In this document: positions 51,003 to 62,455 of the stretch, piece by piece
Position numbering within the stretch: the first letter of the stretch is position 1
Layout of the letters: each line of letters begins with the position of its first letter
The notes under the pieces: generated by a model
Told to the model about the DNA's origin: nothing
The model's input: the letters and a program-made list of their open reading frames with translations, nothing else
Databases searched by the model: none
Program-made: the position numbers and the translations under genes
Assembly (NCBI GenBank): GCA_946807835.1
Contig: OX327691.1
Span: 14,621,688 to 14,685,687 of the forward strand
Source of the DNA: Ailanthus altissimus
Taxonomy: Eukaryota; Streptophyta; Magnoliopsida; Sapindales; Simaroubaceae
Direction of reading: 5' to 3'
DNA length: 64,000 nucleotides

Positions 51003-52299
51003 CTACGTGTTTGTTAGGCCATGTAAAAATCTACACCATACAAACTTGTTGGTATTGATGGGCTTAGTCAACACATCTGCTAGGTTATCATCTGTATGAA
51101 TTTTTTTCATATCCGCACTTCTATCTTCTATCACTTCTCGAACAAAGTGATGTTGAACACTTATGTGCTTCGTTCTTGAATGAAAAGCTGGATTCCTTAC
51201 AATGTGCAAGGCACTCTCACTGTCACAAAACAATTGAACTTTCTCTTGCTTATACCCGAGCTCCTCCAGTAATCTTTATATTCAAATTGCTTCATTGCAA
51301 GCTTGTGTAACTGCTATGTATTCTGTTTCTGTAGTAGATAATGCCACAATAGTTTGCAATTTCGAAAACTAGCTTACAGCTCTTCCTACAAGTTTAAACA
51401 CATAGCCAATAGTGAAATTTCTTTTATCAAGGTCTCTTACAAAATTTGAATCCACATAGCCCTTAACAATAAAATCTGATCCTCCGAAACATAAAACAAC
51501 ATTTGAGGTACCCTTAATGTACCTAAGGATTCTCTTGACACAACCCCAATGCTCTTTATCAGGATTCGCCATGTATCTACTAATTGCTCCCACTGCTTGT
51601 GCAATGTCTGGTTTGGTACAAATCATAGCGAACATTAAACTTCCCACTGCTGATGCATACGGTACTCGAGACATCTCATTCCTCTCTACTTCTTTACTAT
51701 GACACATCTTAGAGGATAACTTGAAATTAACAGGGAGTGGGGTACTAATTGGCTTATAATTTTACATATTGAAGCGCTACAAGATTTTCTTTAAGTAGCT
51801 CTTTTGAGAAAGCTAAATCTTCCAGTTATTTCTGTCTCGGTGAATTTATATCTCTAGAATCTTATTTGTTGGCCCTAAGTCCTTCATATCAAATTTCCTA
51901 GCCAACTGTACCTTTAATTCTTGGACTCGATCTTTGTTAGGGCCTGCCACCAACATGTCATCCACGTACAACAGCAAAATAATGAAATCATTATCATCTT
52001 CAAACCTTTTGTATTATGTACAATGGTCTGACCTAAGTCTGTTGTATCCAAGGCTAATGATATAGGAATCAAATCTCTTGTACCAATAACTCGGCGCCTA
52101 TTTGAGACCGTATAGAGATTTGTTCAACTTGATGATATAGGAATCAAATCTCACTCCACTTGATATCATCAGTGATACCAGCGGACCTTTCATCAATTGC
52201 TTCTAAGCACTTGTTTTTTCTTAAAATCGCTTTTATTTTTATTTTTCACAATGTAAAGTTACCTCCATTGAACTTCTCAATTTCGTGTTTTGCCGCCAT
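51003..52299 (-). pseudogene. Gag-Pol remnant of the decayed Copia element
   Basis: Starting at 52299, a Gag beginning (MAAKHEIEKFNGGNFTL) runs into a TGA where relatives have Trp. It continues with CLEAIDERSAG, then jumps directly to reverse transcriptase sequence (LNKSLYGLK, YVDDMLVAG near 51960). RNase H parts follow at 51707-51369 (VPYASAVGSLMFAM, GYVDSNF) and 51233-51003 (CDSESALHIV, HSRTKHI). Several stops and frame changes separate the pieces. A 19-base direct repeat (52059-52077 and 52133-52151) marks the Gag/RT junction. It cannot encode a working polyprotein. Confidence 0.88.
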
Positions 52300-52429
52300 T
52301 ACTTTTCACCACGGACTGCTTTCTTCTAGGACTGGCTCCCACTATTTCACGTGAATAGTAATCATACGTATAAACAGTAACTGCATACGTGAATAACGAC
52401 CTCCTTCAACTAAAAGCTCTGATACCACT

Positions 52430-52768
52430 TATTAGAAATTTGAAGGGTGATGCGGGTCGCAGCTAAAGCGAAATTAAAAAAATAATAATAATAAAAATTA
52501 GACCAAACACAAGAGTTTACGTGATTCGACTTTTAGCCTATGTCTACGAGCGAAGACAAAAGAAATTTTTATTATTAAAAATAGAGAATACAAGTATTGT
52601 AATATTTTAACTTTACAACTTAAAATTTTAATACACTAAATTCTCTCAAATCACTTAAATTTCTTTTTAAAATTAAATTATAAATAAATTTTTAAACTCT
52701 TCTTTTAACATATTCACAGTTACGTAATTATTGGCACTGTATAACTTGCACGGTGTCAACTACTAACA
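52430..52768 (-). repeat. 5' LTR of the decayed Copia element
   Basis: 339 bases bounded by TATTAG and CTAACA, next to the minus-strand primer-binding site. It differs from its partner at many positions, so this insertion is much older than the intact Copia element. Confidence 0.87.
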
Positions 52769-52925
52769 GATAAATATTTCTCGAAGTGCGAAGAATAACA
52801 AATGAACCATAACTATTAACGTTAACGTCCATTGGTTCGATTGCGGTGGCTGGGAAGTTCTGTTTGGCATAAGAGAAACAGCCTGGAAAAGCTGCAGACA
52901 TGATCAAAATGATAAACATCATCAT

Positions 52926-54458
52926 TGCTGCTGATGATGTTTTTTTTCATTTCAATATCCGTCTGCTTGATCTCGTTCTTTGTCAAATCAATCAGAACTG
53001 CTTTTGAACTCCGAAGAGGGGACTTGACTTTGTGTATGAATGACTTAATTTACAAGTACTAGAGCCATCCGTCTTAAAAATATGATATTTGTTAATAATT
53101 AAAAAAAAAAATTCACAATGTTCCTACGTTGTTATTTGTTAAACTTGTAATTGCGATAGCGATATCTTTATAGAGAAGCGCGCAAAAGAAAACTTAAAAA
53201 AAAAAGCTGGCTGAATCAGTAGATTGTCTTCGTAAATTTCGCTGGTGGTGGCGGCTCGTGGCTACAAGAACTGTGTCTACGTACGTGGAGTGGGGGAATG
53301 AGAACAAAGGAATAAATTGCCCAGTAAATTTTAATGCTGATTTGGTTTTCAGAAGGGGTGAGAATGTCTTTTGATAATAATAATGAGGGGTGCTAAGAAG
53401 TTGACACATAACAGTAATCTTATTTTGACCATATTTGATTCGATCTCAACTTTTCGGGATCTTGAATTAACTTTCAATAAATAGTAGCAAATTACTTTAA
53501 ATAAATATGAAAGCGTTCACACATTTCAAAAGATAACCAAGAAAAGGAATAAAAACTGCCAACATAGTGGTGACATTTTTTGACATTATTTTCTTTGACA
53601 AAATTGATACATTTTCGAAGATTCTCTAAAAAGGGACCAAGAAAAGACAGAAAAAAAACAATTTCTTTTATTTATTTTTTGATGTGGGGAGGATAATTTT
53701 TCTAAGACATTTTTTAAAAAGGAACCTAGAAAAGACAGAAAAAAACAATTTCTTTTATTATATTAATTTTCTTTTACATGAAGGAAAGGATTTGACTTCT
53801 ACTAAAGGAAATAAATGTATTATCAATTTTTTATTATTAAATTGATAATATAAATACCAAAAAGAAGAAAAAAAAATCTATTAAACGATCCAATGATAAA
53901 AGATCTTGTTTTGTATTTTAGTAATTTTAGGTTTGAAACTCCCTTCTCCATATTAAAATATATATATATTATTAGTTACACATTATAAGAAACTCGAACC
54001 ACCAAATTATATTTTAAGATGTTTACGTGCTTTCTCATAAATTTATGTCTTAGCTTTTTTAAAAAAAAAATTATAACTTGAAATATTAAGGTAAACAGCC
54101 TCTTATTTTTTTTTCCTAACAAAAAGACTAAACTTTTTATTTTATTTAAATCATGATAAAAATTTGAAACTTTTAAATAATATATTTTAACAATCAAGTT
54201 TTTTTAGAGAAGTTAAACTATGAAAGTTAATTCATATTAAAGATGTAGATAACATAAACAATTGCAAAATGACCAAAATTTATAGTCCTTAAAAATATTT
54301 TATTATCTTTTAATTTTTATATAATTTAATAATTTTATTCTTAATAATATGTCTTAAAAATTTTATTTTTAAAAAATTTACGGTAAAAATATGTTCGAAG
54401 GCATTTAAAATACCAAATTCAACCTAATTACCAAATAATTATATGAATTATTGGAAGA
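52926..54458. other. Upstream region of the dead protease and AT-rich spacer
   Basis: No conserved frame. The first few hundred bases would have been the promoter of the second protease copy. A segment with TTAAAAAGG(G)ACC..AGAAAAGACAGAAAAAA occurs twice, at about 53625-53665 and 53710-53750. The rest is low-complexity AT-rich DNA. Confidence 0.5.
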
Positions 54459-55578
54459 GAAAATGACATTTTTATCTTTTAAATTTGGCCTAATATCTAA
54501 TTTTGTCCATTTTATTTTGAATTACTCAGACTTGTCCCTCTCTATTAGTTGTCGTTAAGTTTGACAAAAATGCAGTTATTTTAGTACAATATCTATTTTG
54601 CCCTTAATGATTATGCACATGTGTTATGATATCTAAAGTGGCTAACACATCATCAAAAAAATAATTCAAGTGTTAATATAGTTTTCACACGTCAATAAAT
54701 AACTAGCTATTAATAAAAAAAATGGACATGCGGCAAAAATGGATAGGTTCAATTTTAATGTTAATTTTTAATTTTTTAAATTTTAATTTTAAAAATAATT
54801 ATTAAAAAAACAGAATCTTATGGTGGTGAGCCACTACCGGTCACTGGACTTCGATAATAAAAATGATCAAAATTTATATCATTGAACTCTATTTTTTTGT
54901 AATCTACACAATGGTGAGATCATTTTTTACCAAAAAAAAAAAAGACTAAAAGTCGGCTAAATATATAATATAAGCCATAGGAGGCAGCACCCACTAGCAG
55001 TGCATGTCAAATTAAGCGGCGATGACGTGCACCGCCATGGACGCAGCCCTCCTCTACAGGAATGGCAGTGCACATTAAATGGGGGACCGCGGTGACGTGC
55101 ACTACCACTACTATTGGATAGATCGGTGGTAATGTGCATTGTCGCTCTGTTTAACATGCACCGTCAGTGGCCACCACCTCCCATAGCTTATATTACAAAT
55201 TTGGCTACAATCTAATCTTTTTTGTCAAAAAAATGATTGCATAATTATGTAGATTATGAAAAATGAAGCTTAATAATATAATTTTAATTATTTTTATCGT
55301 CAAAGTCCGATGGGCAATAGTGGCCCGCCATTGTCGAATGTCTTCTGCCAATGGTAGTAGTTCATAGTATAGTATTATTTATTTATTTAATAATTTATAA
55401 TTATTTGATACGTGTTATAATGTATAAATTTTTTTTTATTAAATTATTATTTTACTCTTTAATAATAAAATTTAACAGTAAATAAACTAAAAAAGAAGGA
55501 CATATCTGAATAATTTAATATAATAAAAATAAAATCAGATATTATGCCATATTCTAATGACAAAAATGTCATTTTCCC
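54459..55578. mobile_element. Fold-back (MULE-like) element with arms of about 400-500 bases
   Basis: The left edge reads GAGAAAATGACATTTTTATC and the complement of the right edge reads GGGAAAATGACATTTTTGTC. Similarity between the two inverted arms continues inward through blocks such as GCCACTA...ATAAAAAT (54830-54866 against 55287-55325), to a centre near 54985-55175. The centre holds several TGACGTGCAC or TGTGCATT motifs. No transposase is encoded. The long inverted arms and the GGGAAAATGACA-type end suggest a Mutator-like non-autonomous element, but I could not settle a target duplication. Confidence 0.65.
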
Positions 55579-57751
55579 TTATACCAAATACACAAAATTT
55601 AAAAATTAATTCTTTCAAAAAGTAAAACTATACTTTTAAGTATTATCCTGAGAAGTTAAACAACTATTTAAATATGGTATAATTTTTAAAATTATTATAC
55701 ATTATTTTATTATTATCGTCCTATAGTTACTTTAACATTATTCTTTTCAAAATCAATTCGAATGCAATCAACTCAAATCGCGTCCGCCATCCGTCACCGG
55801 CAACCTGCATCCGCCAACGACACGAAGTCACGAACGGCCATCACGCGCAGCCACAAGTCTCGCCGGATTCTGCTGAAGGCCGAAAGGTAATCATTGTTTC
55901 ATTGTGCTTTTAAACTCGTATGAGATTTGAGAAGAACGGTTTTGTGAGATCGAGCTTAGAAAATCAGAATCTTGTTATTGAGTTGAAAAAAGCTTAAGAC
56001 TTTTGAAGAGTTTGGTTTCTGGGACAGTGAGAGGATGTGATTTGAAGTAATAAATGGACAAAAATCAAGTTGTTTAAAGCTTGATCATCAACCAATAACC
56101 GGAGGGTTTCACAAAAATACAGACCTTGCTTCTGTCAACATGTTACTAATTTATACATCTCTTTTACACTTAACACCAAATAATCTTCTTTTAAGTCTTA
56201 GCCTATCAGTTTAATATCTCTTCTCTCTGTCTTTTTAACACATCACAAACGACGGACTTTACTAAGAAACAAGAATCTTCTTGGCTGCTAACCCTAAAAA
56301 TAAGCACCTAATTTCACTGATAGCGTTATTACACTGTTACCCATCTGTTTAAAATATGCTAAACACAATTATTGAAAAGAATTGAAAAAAAAAAAGGTCC
56401 AAAAGCGATCAGGAATCAAAACCAAAGCAAATTGAACTGAACTGAGTTGAAATCAATCAATTTAGTTTGGGTGTAAATATACTCCGTACTGATTATTAGA
56501 TATAAATTAAATAAATATTTGTATCAAAAAATTATAAACAATATTAAATTAAAGTATTTTAATTAATATTAAATCCAAATAATTTTACAAAAAAATTTAA
56601 ATTTTTATGAAAATTTATTATAAATATTTTCTCATTTTTTAGTTATTTTTAAATTAATTTAAAAAGAAATAAATTATAATTATTATATTAATAATATATT
56701 TTTTTCTTTTGTAATAACTCATCAGTTGTTGGAGCCTATCCAGTAATGTATTACCAATCGGACGTAATGTATTACCAGCCGGACGTTTGTTAGTGACCTT
56801 AAAAGACTAATTTATTAAATAAGATTAACTACTCACACACAAATATATATATATATATATACTAAGTTCGACTTAATTTTTATTTGATGTAGTATTGATA
56901 AATAGCACCGAAAATTAAAATATATATATATAATATTTATTACGGGAGAGGATTTTGACCTTTTGTTTAAAAAATATAAGTAATTAATGGCTAAGTAAAA
57001 GTTGTGTGTGTGTGTCTATGTATATATTTGTTTCTTATACAGAGTTTGTTTGGTTTGAAAGATGGATTTTAAAAATTATCACTCAATTAAAATTTTAAAT
57101 TTATGAGTTGTATTATCATTATCTTAATTAGTAATTGAATAATATTAAGTTGGAAAACTATTAAAAAGAAAACAATTATCAATTCTGACAATATATTTTT
57201 CAGATTTTCTAATATAATTTTACCAGGACAACAAAAGAAACTTTATTTTAGAAAGATTTTAGACTAACTACTTAAAGATATAATTGCATTTGGAGATCTA
57301 TTTTTAAAAACGATTCACTAAAAGCTTTTTACTTTTTCCTTTTTGAATCTACCGTTTTCAGAACAATAGAAAATTTAATTCGTGATCAAATTATATATTT
57401 AACTTTCTTTCTAATTGGAAAAAGAAAAAAAAAATTACTCATATTTATTTTTTAATATAGCTCAACCAAGTGCTAGATTGAAAAATCGAATTACTTGACA
57501 TTATGATTATATCATAACATTAATAAAACAACAGTTTTACTCATTCTATTAATTATAAAACGTTTGAGATAGTTTTATTTGATAATTTGATTGAGTAATA
57601 TCACTCATAATACTAAATTTTAAAAGAAACATCTTGCACTCATAACTTATAATTCATGTCTAATTAAAAAACTAGTAGTCCAATGTCATAATTTGGACGC
57701 TTTTATAAAAATTGTAACCAACCTTGATGAAGCAATCTAAAAAAGAAGAAA

Positions 57752-57783
<32 letters not shown>

Positions 57784-57800
57784 GAAAAAAGATCAATTTC
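55579..57800. other. AT-rich spacer with a GC-rich island and (AT)n tracts
   Basis: A compact GC-rich stretch at about 55760-55890 ends in AAAG followed by GTAATC, like a short exon and splice donor, but has no frame I recognise. The remainder is very AT-rich, with (AT)n near 56843-56860 and about 57749-57778. No gene is supported. Confidence 0.5.
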
Positions 57801-57807
57801 TTCTATA

Positions 57808-58018
57808 ATTTTATTGATATATACTAACTTAATTTTTACTTTTTAAATATATACCACATTAATTTATGTAAAGACAAAAATAATAATTATTCAAAGATAA
57901 AAATAATAATTATTCAAAGATAAAAATATTAGCAAAAATAACAAAAACATTTCTATAAGAACTAATATGGTATATATTAAAAAAGTAAAAATTAAATAGA
58001 TATATATTAATAAAATTA
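57808..58018. mobile_element. Small AT-rich MITE-like inverted repeat with internal tandem repeat
   Basis: The left 55 bases (TTTTATTGATATATACTAAC...) and the right end are imperfect inverted copies. Between them a 23-base unit (AAAGATAAAAATAATAATTA plus TTC) repeats two to three times at about 57873-57925. The size fits a MITE. The superfamily is unclear because the ends are AT-rich. Confidence 0.5.
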
Positions 58019-58238
58019 GGGACCAAAATGATATTTTTGTATATATTATCAAATAAGGTGAAGATAACAACATCCAAATCTAATTTTTCTAACCGATTTG
58101 ATTCAAAAAAAAAAAATTCTAACCGATTAATCAGCAGCCAATAAAAGGCCCTCGCAAAACCCTACATATAATTTTTTTAACCCTACATTGATTCCCGTTG
58201 ATAAAGTCTTTCTTCCTCTGTTTTGTTTTGTTTCTCTA

Positions 58239-60922
58239 ATGGTAGAAGTTCATCCTCATCTTAACACATCAACAGGTGCCTCCACCATTAATCCTGAACC
58301 AAGAAAGAATTCGACCATTGGAATTCTTCTTAAATTTTACAAAATATTGTTCACAAAATGGCGTCAGAAAAAGAAGAACGAAGACCAAAAGAGGGTCGAA
58401 GGCATCGTCGACAAAGACCCACATCATAAGGTAAAATATATTTCTGCATATATACTTTTGTGTTCATATTATGATTTTTTTTTTGATTTATTTGGAATAA
58501 TCATCTTAATTATGAGATGTCAGAACAAAAACTTGAATGTTGTTATGAATTTTGAACTCTTGTAATATTGAAATCATCCATAATGATATATCTAACACAG
58601 GTATGTACATTTTTATTCATATTAATTGGGTTTCTTTTAAAATATTTGGAATAAATATCATATATTCAATTAGAATGTGTTTTCTTTATAGAAATGATCT
58701 TTCTAAACTTTGACATTTTATAACCCTTCCTTTATTGGAAATGGTTGATAAATTACAAATTAATTCTAACAAGTTTTAAAAAATTGTGGGAAATTTTCAA
58801 ATTGAATTGCAACTTTTGCATCTTATTTTATTGAGATTAATCATTAAGAAGATGATTATATTTCTTTTCTTTTTTAAAAAATCATTTCTTTCTAAGGATT
58901 GTCCTTAAAGATTTGATACGTGAATCGATGCATGCTATGCATAACCTAAAAAAAGTTCACGTCCATCCTGCATTTTGTAGATTTATGTCAAGAATTTGCC
59001 ACCTTCAATAATAACTCAAATTCATTTGTTTAGGGCATCGAGAAAACCCCAGAACCAGAAGAAGAAACCATGCATGGAGTCCAAAGCTTTAGATACAACG
59101 CGGACGAGACACCGGCTCCGGAGTCTCTCGGATGTTTCTTCAAGCCCCGGAGCATTGATAATAGCTTTCCTTTTATGACCTCTTCTATCTCAAGAAGCGC
59201 CAGTCGCCGGAGGAGTCCCTCGCCGACGCCGTCATTCCTATACAGAAGCAGTAGTAATCGGAAAAGCACCGATTGTAATAGTCATCCGGCTCCCTCTTTG
59301 TCGCGAAATACGAGCCGGAGGAGCAACGCCAATCCGATCATGTATTCGAACTCATTGGGCATGGTAAAGCCACCGGCGGTTGAGAAGAACCTCGAGTGCA
59401 CGCTTGAAGAATTGTGCTTTGGGTGCACGAAGAAGATCAAGATCACAAGAGACGCCATTACAAATTCCGGGTTTGTTAATATGCCTCCATTTTTCTTTTC
59501 TTTTCTTTCAATTGATTATTGTGTTGTGATTAGATAAATGGTTTCAGGAATGGTATTCAGTAATCCAGAAATTCAACAAGTTTTAATTAAAAAGTGAGAA
59601 CCAAAATTGAGAATATTTCTTGACCATCAACCTCCTTAGATAATTTACATTATCAAATTAAAATTTGATTGCTGCCATTTGTTTAAAGTAGTGTGGTCTT
59701 TATATTGAATCAAGAAAAATTTACATTGTGTAAGCCACTTTCTTCTTGGCATGAAGTAATATAAGCTTTTTGTATTTATTTTTTTTATCATATCCTGTTT
59801 AAAGAGTTCAAGAAATTAATAGATGATATAGATCTCTATTCCACAGTTTTTGTTTTATTAATATTACAACAATCTATTAATATTTACAATTACAACTCTA
59901 CTGAAACATATAATAATGATATTTGTTAAGGGACAACCTACAAATTTAGGCTAAAAAAAATACCAAAATTATTTCATTATAAATTGAAGAAATCTAAACT
60001 AAAAAAAGACCAAATATAAAATTAAAAAAAACCTACCTCTATTCATATATATATAAGAGAAGACTCGAACTTTGACCTTAAAGCCAAGACTTCCCACCAC
60101 TCGACCAAGAGGTGAGGGGCCTTTATTCCATAGTTATAAACTAGTGTGGAAGATGGAAAAAGCTTCCCGTATCAGAATCTTATATATGTATAATCATCCA
60201 ACAAAATCATGATATCAAATTATATCTGCACGTTTAAAATGCAGCTATAATTTAAATAGTGTTATAAAACACAAAAATAGCTCCAAAATAATTTTGTTTT
60301 TGAGCTATATAGCATTTGTTGAGGTCATGTTGATATTTCAAAAGAGTATTCAATTTCAGAATATGCAAATTTCTGCACCAAAGAATTTTTATATTGAAAA
60401 ATAGTAGCTAATTTATATTTTTTTTCCAGAACCTTTGTAATTTAATGTTGTGCGGTTTTGGCTTTTGGCAGGCAAATAGTTCAAGAAGAGGAGTTGCTAT
60501 CAATAAAAGTGAAGCCGGGATGGAAAAAAGGAACAAAGATTACATTCGAAGGTATGGGCAATGAGGTACGAGGTGGTCAGCCAGCTGACATAATCTTTGT
60601 GATTGCAGAGAAACGCCACCACATGTTCAGGCGATGCGGCACCGATGATTTGGAATTGGTAATACAAATCCCTTTAGTTAAAGCCCTCACCGGTTGCACA
60701 ATTTCAGTTCCTCTTCTCGGCGGCGATGAAATGGACATGTCGATGGACGACGATGAGATCATTCACCCGGGTCATGAAAAGATCATTGAAGGGCAAGGCA
60801 TGCCAACAAGAGAGCGCGGTAGAAGAGGCAACTTGAAATTGATATTCATGGTTGAGTTTCCAAAAGAACTTACGGATGAACAACGGTCAAATGCTGCTAC
60901 CATTTTAGAGGAGTGTTGTTAA
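58239..60922 (+). CDS. DnaJ C-terminal domain protein lacking a J-domain
   Basis: Exons 58239-58430, 59034-59470 and 60472-60922 splice to 359 residues plus TAA. The first half is basic and Ser/Arg/Pro-rich (SRSASRRRSPSP), with no HPD motif or J-domain. From about residue 187 comes the substrate-binding C-terminal fold of type II Hsp40s: LECTLEELCFGCTKKIKITR, KPGWKKGTKITFEGMGNE, ADIIFVIAEKRHHMFRR, and a final strand LIFMVEFPKELTDEQ. Such proteins may bind clients but cannot stimulate Hsp70 through a J-domain, so they may act as chaperone-like adaptors; this is inference. The start ATG was chosen because the frame upstream has only a TTG. The gene faces an ALDH3 gene tail to tail, as At1g44160 and At1g44170 do, if memory serves. 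No lesion was seen. Confidence 0.9.
59935..60125 (-). mobile_element. tRNA-derived SINE candidate in DnaJ-like intron 2
   Basis: On the minus strand a box A-like TGGTCGAGTGGT (60107-60096) is followed, after about 26 bases, by box B GTTCGAGTC (60070-60062). A TATATATA stretch and T/A-rich tail come next. The spacing matches internal Pol III promoters. No tRNA fold or anticodon arm is evident, so a SINE is preferred over a tRNA gene. The ends are not defined. Confidence 0.5.
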
Positions 60923-62455
60923 CAATGTCATCATCAATATGTTTAGTTCTTTTCATAGGGATCAAAAGGATTTTTATTTACTGTGTATTTTGTTTGTAAC
61001 AGTTGTTTAATTGTCTTGATGTTTTAGATGAGCACCTAATATCATTTTATTACATTATTGTAAAATAGAGGAAGAAAGCTCTAAAAGTATCATCAAACAC
61101 GAATCTATATTTGGTTTCGTAAGTGGAAAACTAGTGCTTGTCTGAAGAATCCTGACATTTCGCTCATTTTATAATTCTTACAGCAGCATTTTTATTTTTC
61201 ATGAGGAATTTAGGACGAGGGTAAAGATAAGTTCCTAAAATTCCAGTTTTTAGTATAATTCAATTCTTTAAGTTCATATTTTTTAAAATAGAGCAATTCG
61301 AACCGAAGAGCATCGAATTAATTCAGTTAAATTCTTCGCTTTCATTCAATTCTAATCAGTTCCCTTTCCTCTGGACCAATCTATTTATAAGTCAGCTCAA
61401 TTCTAAACTGAACCATACCCGTTAAATAACGTGAACTCATCTGCATCATTCAAATTGTCGATGAAAGTTAGTTAACAAAGTTCAGTTTAATTGTAGGTTG
61501 AAAAAAAAAAAGAAAGAAAGAAAAGGATGTTTGAATCTCTATGATTTCAAAAAAACGAACATACAAACTCTAGTATTTTTAAAAATTTTATAAAAAAATT
61601 TGTTAGACAACGGTTTTTATTTTCTGAACTTTAAAAGTATTGGAATTTTCATGTTCCATTCTTAAAATCTTGAGTTCAGATATTTTTTTTTATTTAAAAA
61701 AAACAAGTTCTTCGAATGGTTCGAGTTTTTGCTATTTATTTTAGTAAATACAAAAAATAAGTTTTATCACACATAACTAATATAATATACATATCAAAAG
61801 ATTTTTGAAAAATTAGATAAACTCAAATCAGAGAAAATACTAACTAATTTTTTTATAAAAAAAAAAAACTAGAAACGGCTCCAACCTTGCGGTAACAAAA
61901 CTAGGCAATTTAACATTTGAGAAGAGGTTAAGATTTTGTCAAAGTGCTAGTTTGATGATAATCTACTTTGGTAGCCAACGTGTGTGTTTGATCATTATTC
62001 AGATGCGTGATTATCATTACTTGAATCCATATTTTAGTGGACTCGGAATGAATCTGGATTATGCAACTGACGGGAACCTCAGTGGGCCTGTTATTTTAAC
62101 TATGTCAAAGAAAGAACATTCATAAGTCTGGATTACGCAATTGACTGATTGCTTATTATAACAATCAATCGAGGGACAGCTTTAGAGCTCTCCATTACCA
62201 AGACTCCAGTAGCTTTCTAGTCTTGCAAAGACAAGAGTTAATGCAGTTCCCGTACCAAGAAAATCATTTCACTAAAAATAAGCCAAAACAAAAACAAAAA
62301 TATCAACTTCATATTCATTTTAGAAACCAATCAATCGTGTTCAAATTGGGATGATACAAAGAAAGATGAAAGATACTCCACAGTTTGAGTGCCCTAAATT
62401 ATGAGGATAATTATAGAGAACCAACTACACTGAAGACGAACACCCAGTTATCTAA
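60923..62455. other. Convergent spacer between the DnaJ-like and ALDH3 genes
   Basis: AT-rich sequence holding the two 3' UTRs. No conserved frame or element was recognised. Poly(A)-type AT-rich stretches occur on both sides. Confidence 0.55.

Larger units (their letters stand above)
50526..52768 (-). mobile_element. Decayed, internally deleted Copia retrotransposon
   Basis: Two diverged LTRs (50526-50924 and 52430-52768, ends TATTAG...CTAACA) flank a short interior, with an exact 5-base duplication GATAA outside (50521-50525 and 52769-52773). The minus-strand primer-binding site TGGTATCAGAGC lies at 52427-52416 beside the right LTR, so that is the 5' LTR and the element reads leftward. It is only 2.2 kb: integrase and most of the reverse transcriptase are missing. 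Both LTRs have TA where TG is expected at one end. It sits inside exon 1 of the second protease. Confidence 0.9.
43017..52925 (-). pseudogene. Second aspartic protease copy, disrupted by two retrotransposons
   Basis: Exon-by-exon counterpart of the intact neighbour. The start and signal peptide (MMMFIILIMSAAFPGCFS) are at 52925, exon 1 resumes at 50520-50511, and exon 2 is 50319-50202 with DTGSDLTWVQC. Exon 3 is 44692-44456, exon 4 lies at about 44158-43920, exon 5 holds the second motif FDSGTSS near 43750, and the last exon ends TAA at 43019-43017. A Copia relic splits exon 1, and a nearly intact Copia element sits in intron 2 only about five bases from the exon 3 acceptor. Smaller lesions are a 10-base duplication (TCTCTTGACC) at the end of exon 3, an extra A in exon 6 near 43560 that shifts the frame, and a GC donor after exon 2. 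Both catalytic Asp motifs are still readable, so the gene died after diverging as a real paralog. Confidence 0.9.

Noticed and set aside
54957..55157. 66-codon minus-strand frame
   Set aside because: It lies in the centre of the fold-back element and its composition follows the repeated GTGCAC motifs. There is no domain.
59030..59269. 79-codon minus-strand frame over the DnaJ-like exon 2
   Set aside because: A shadow of the Ser/Arg-rich coding sequence on the other strand.
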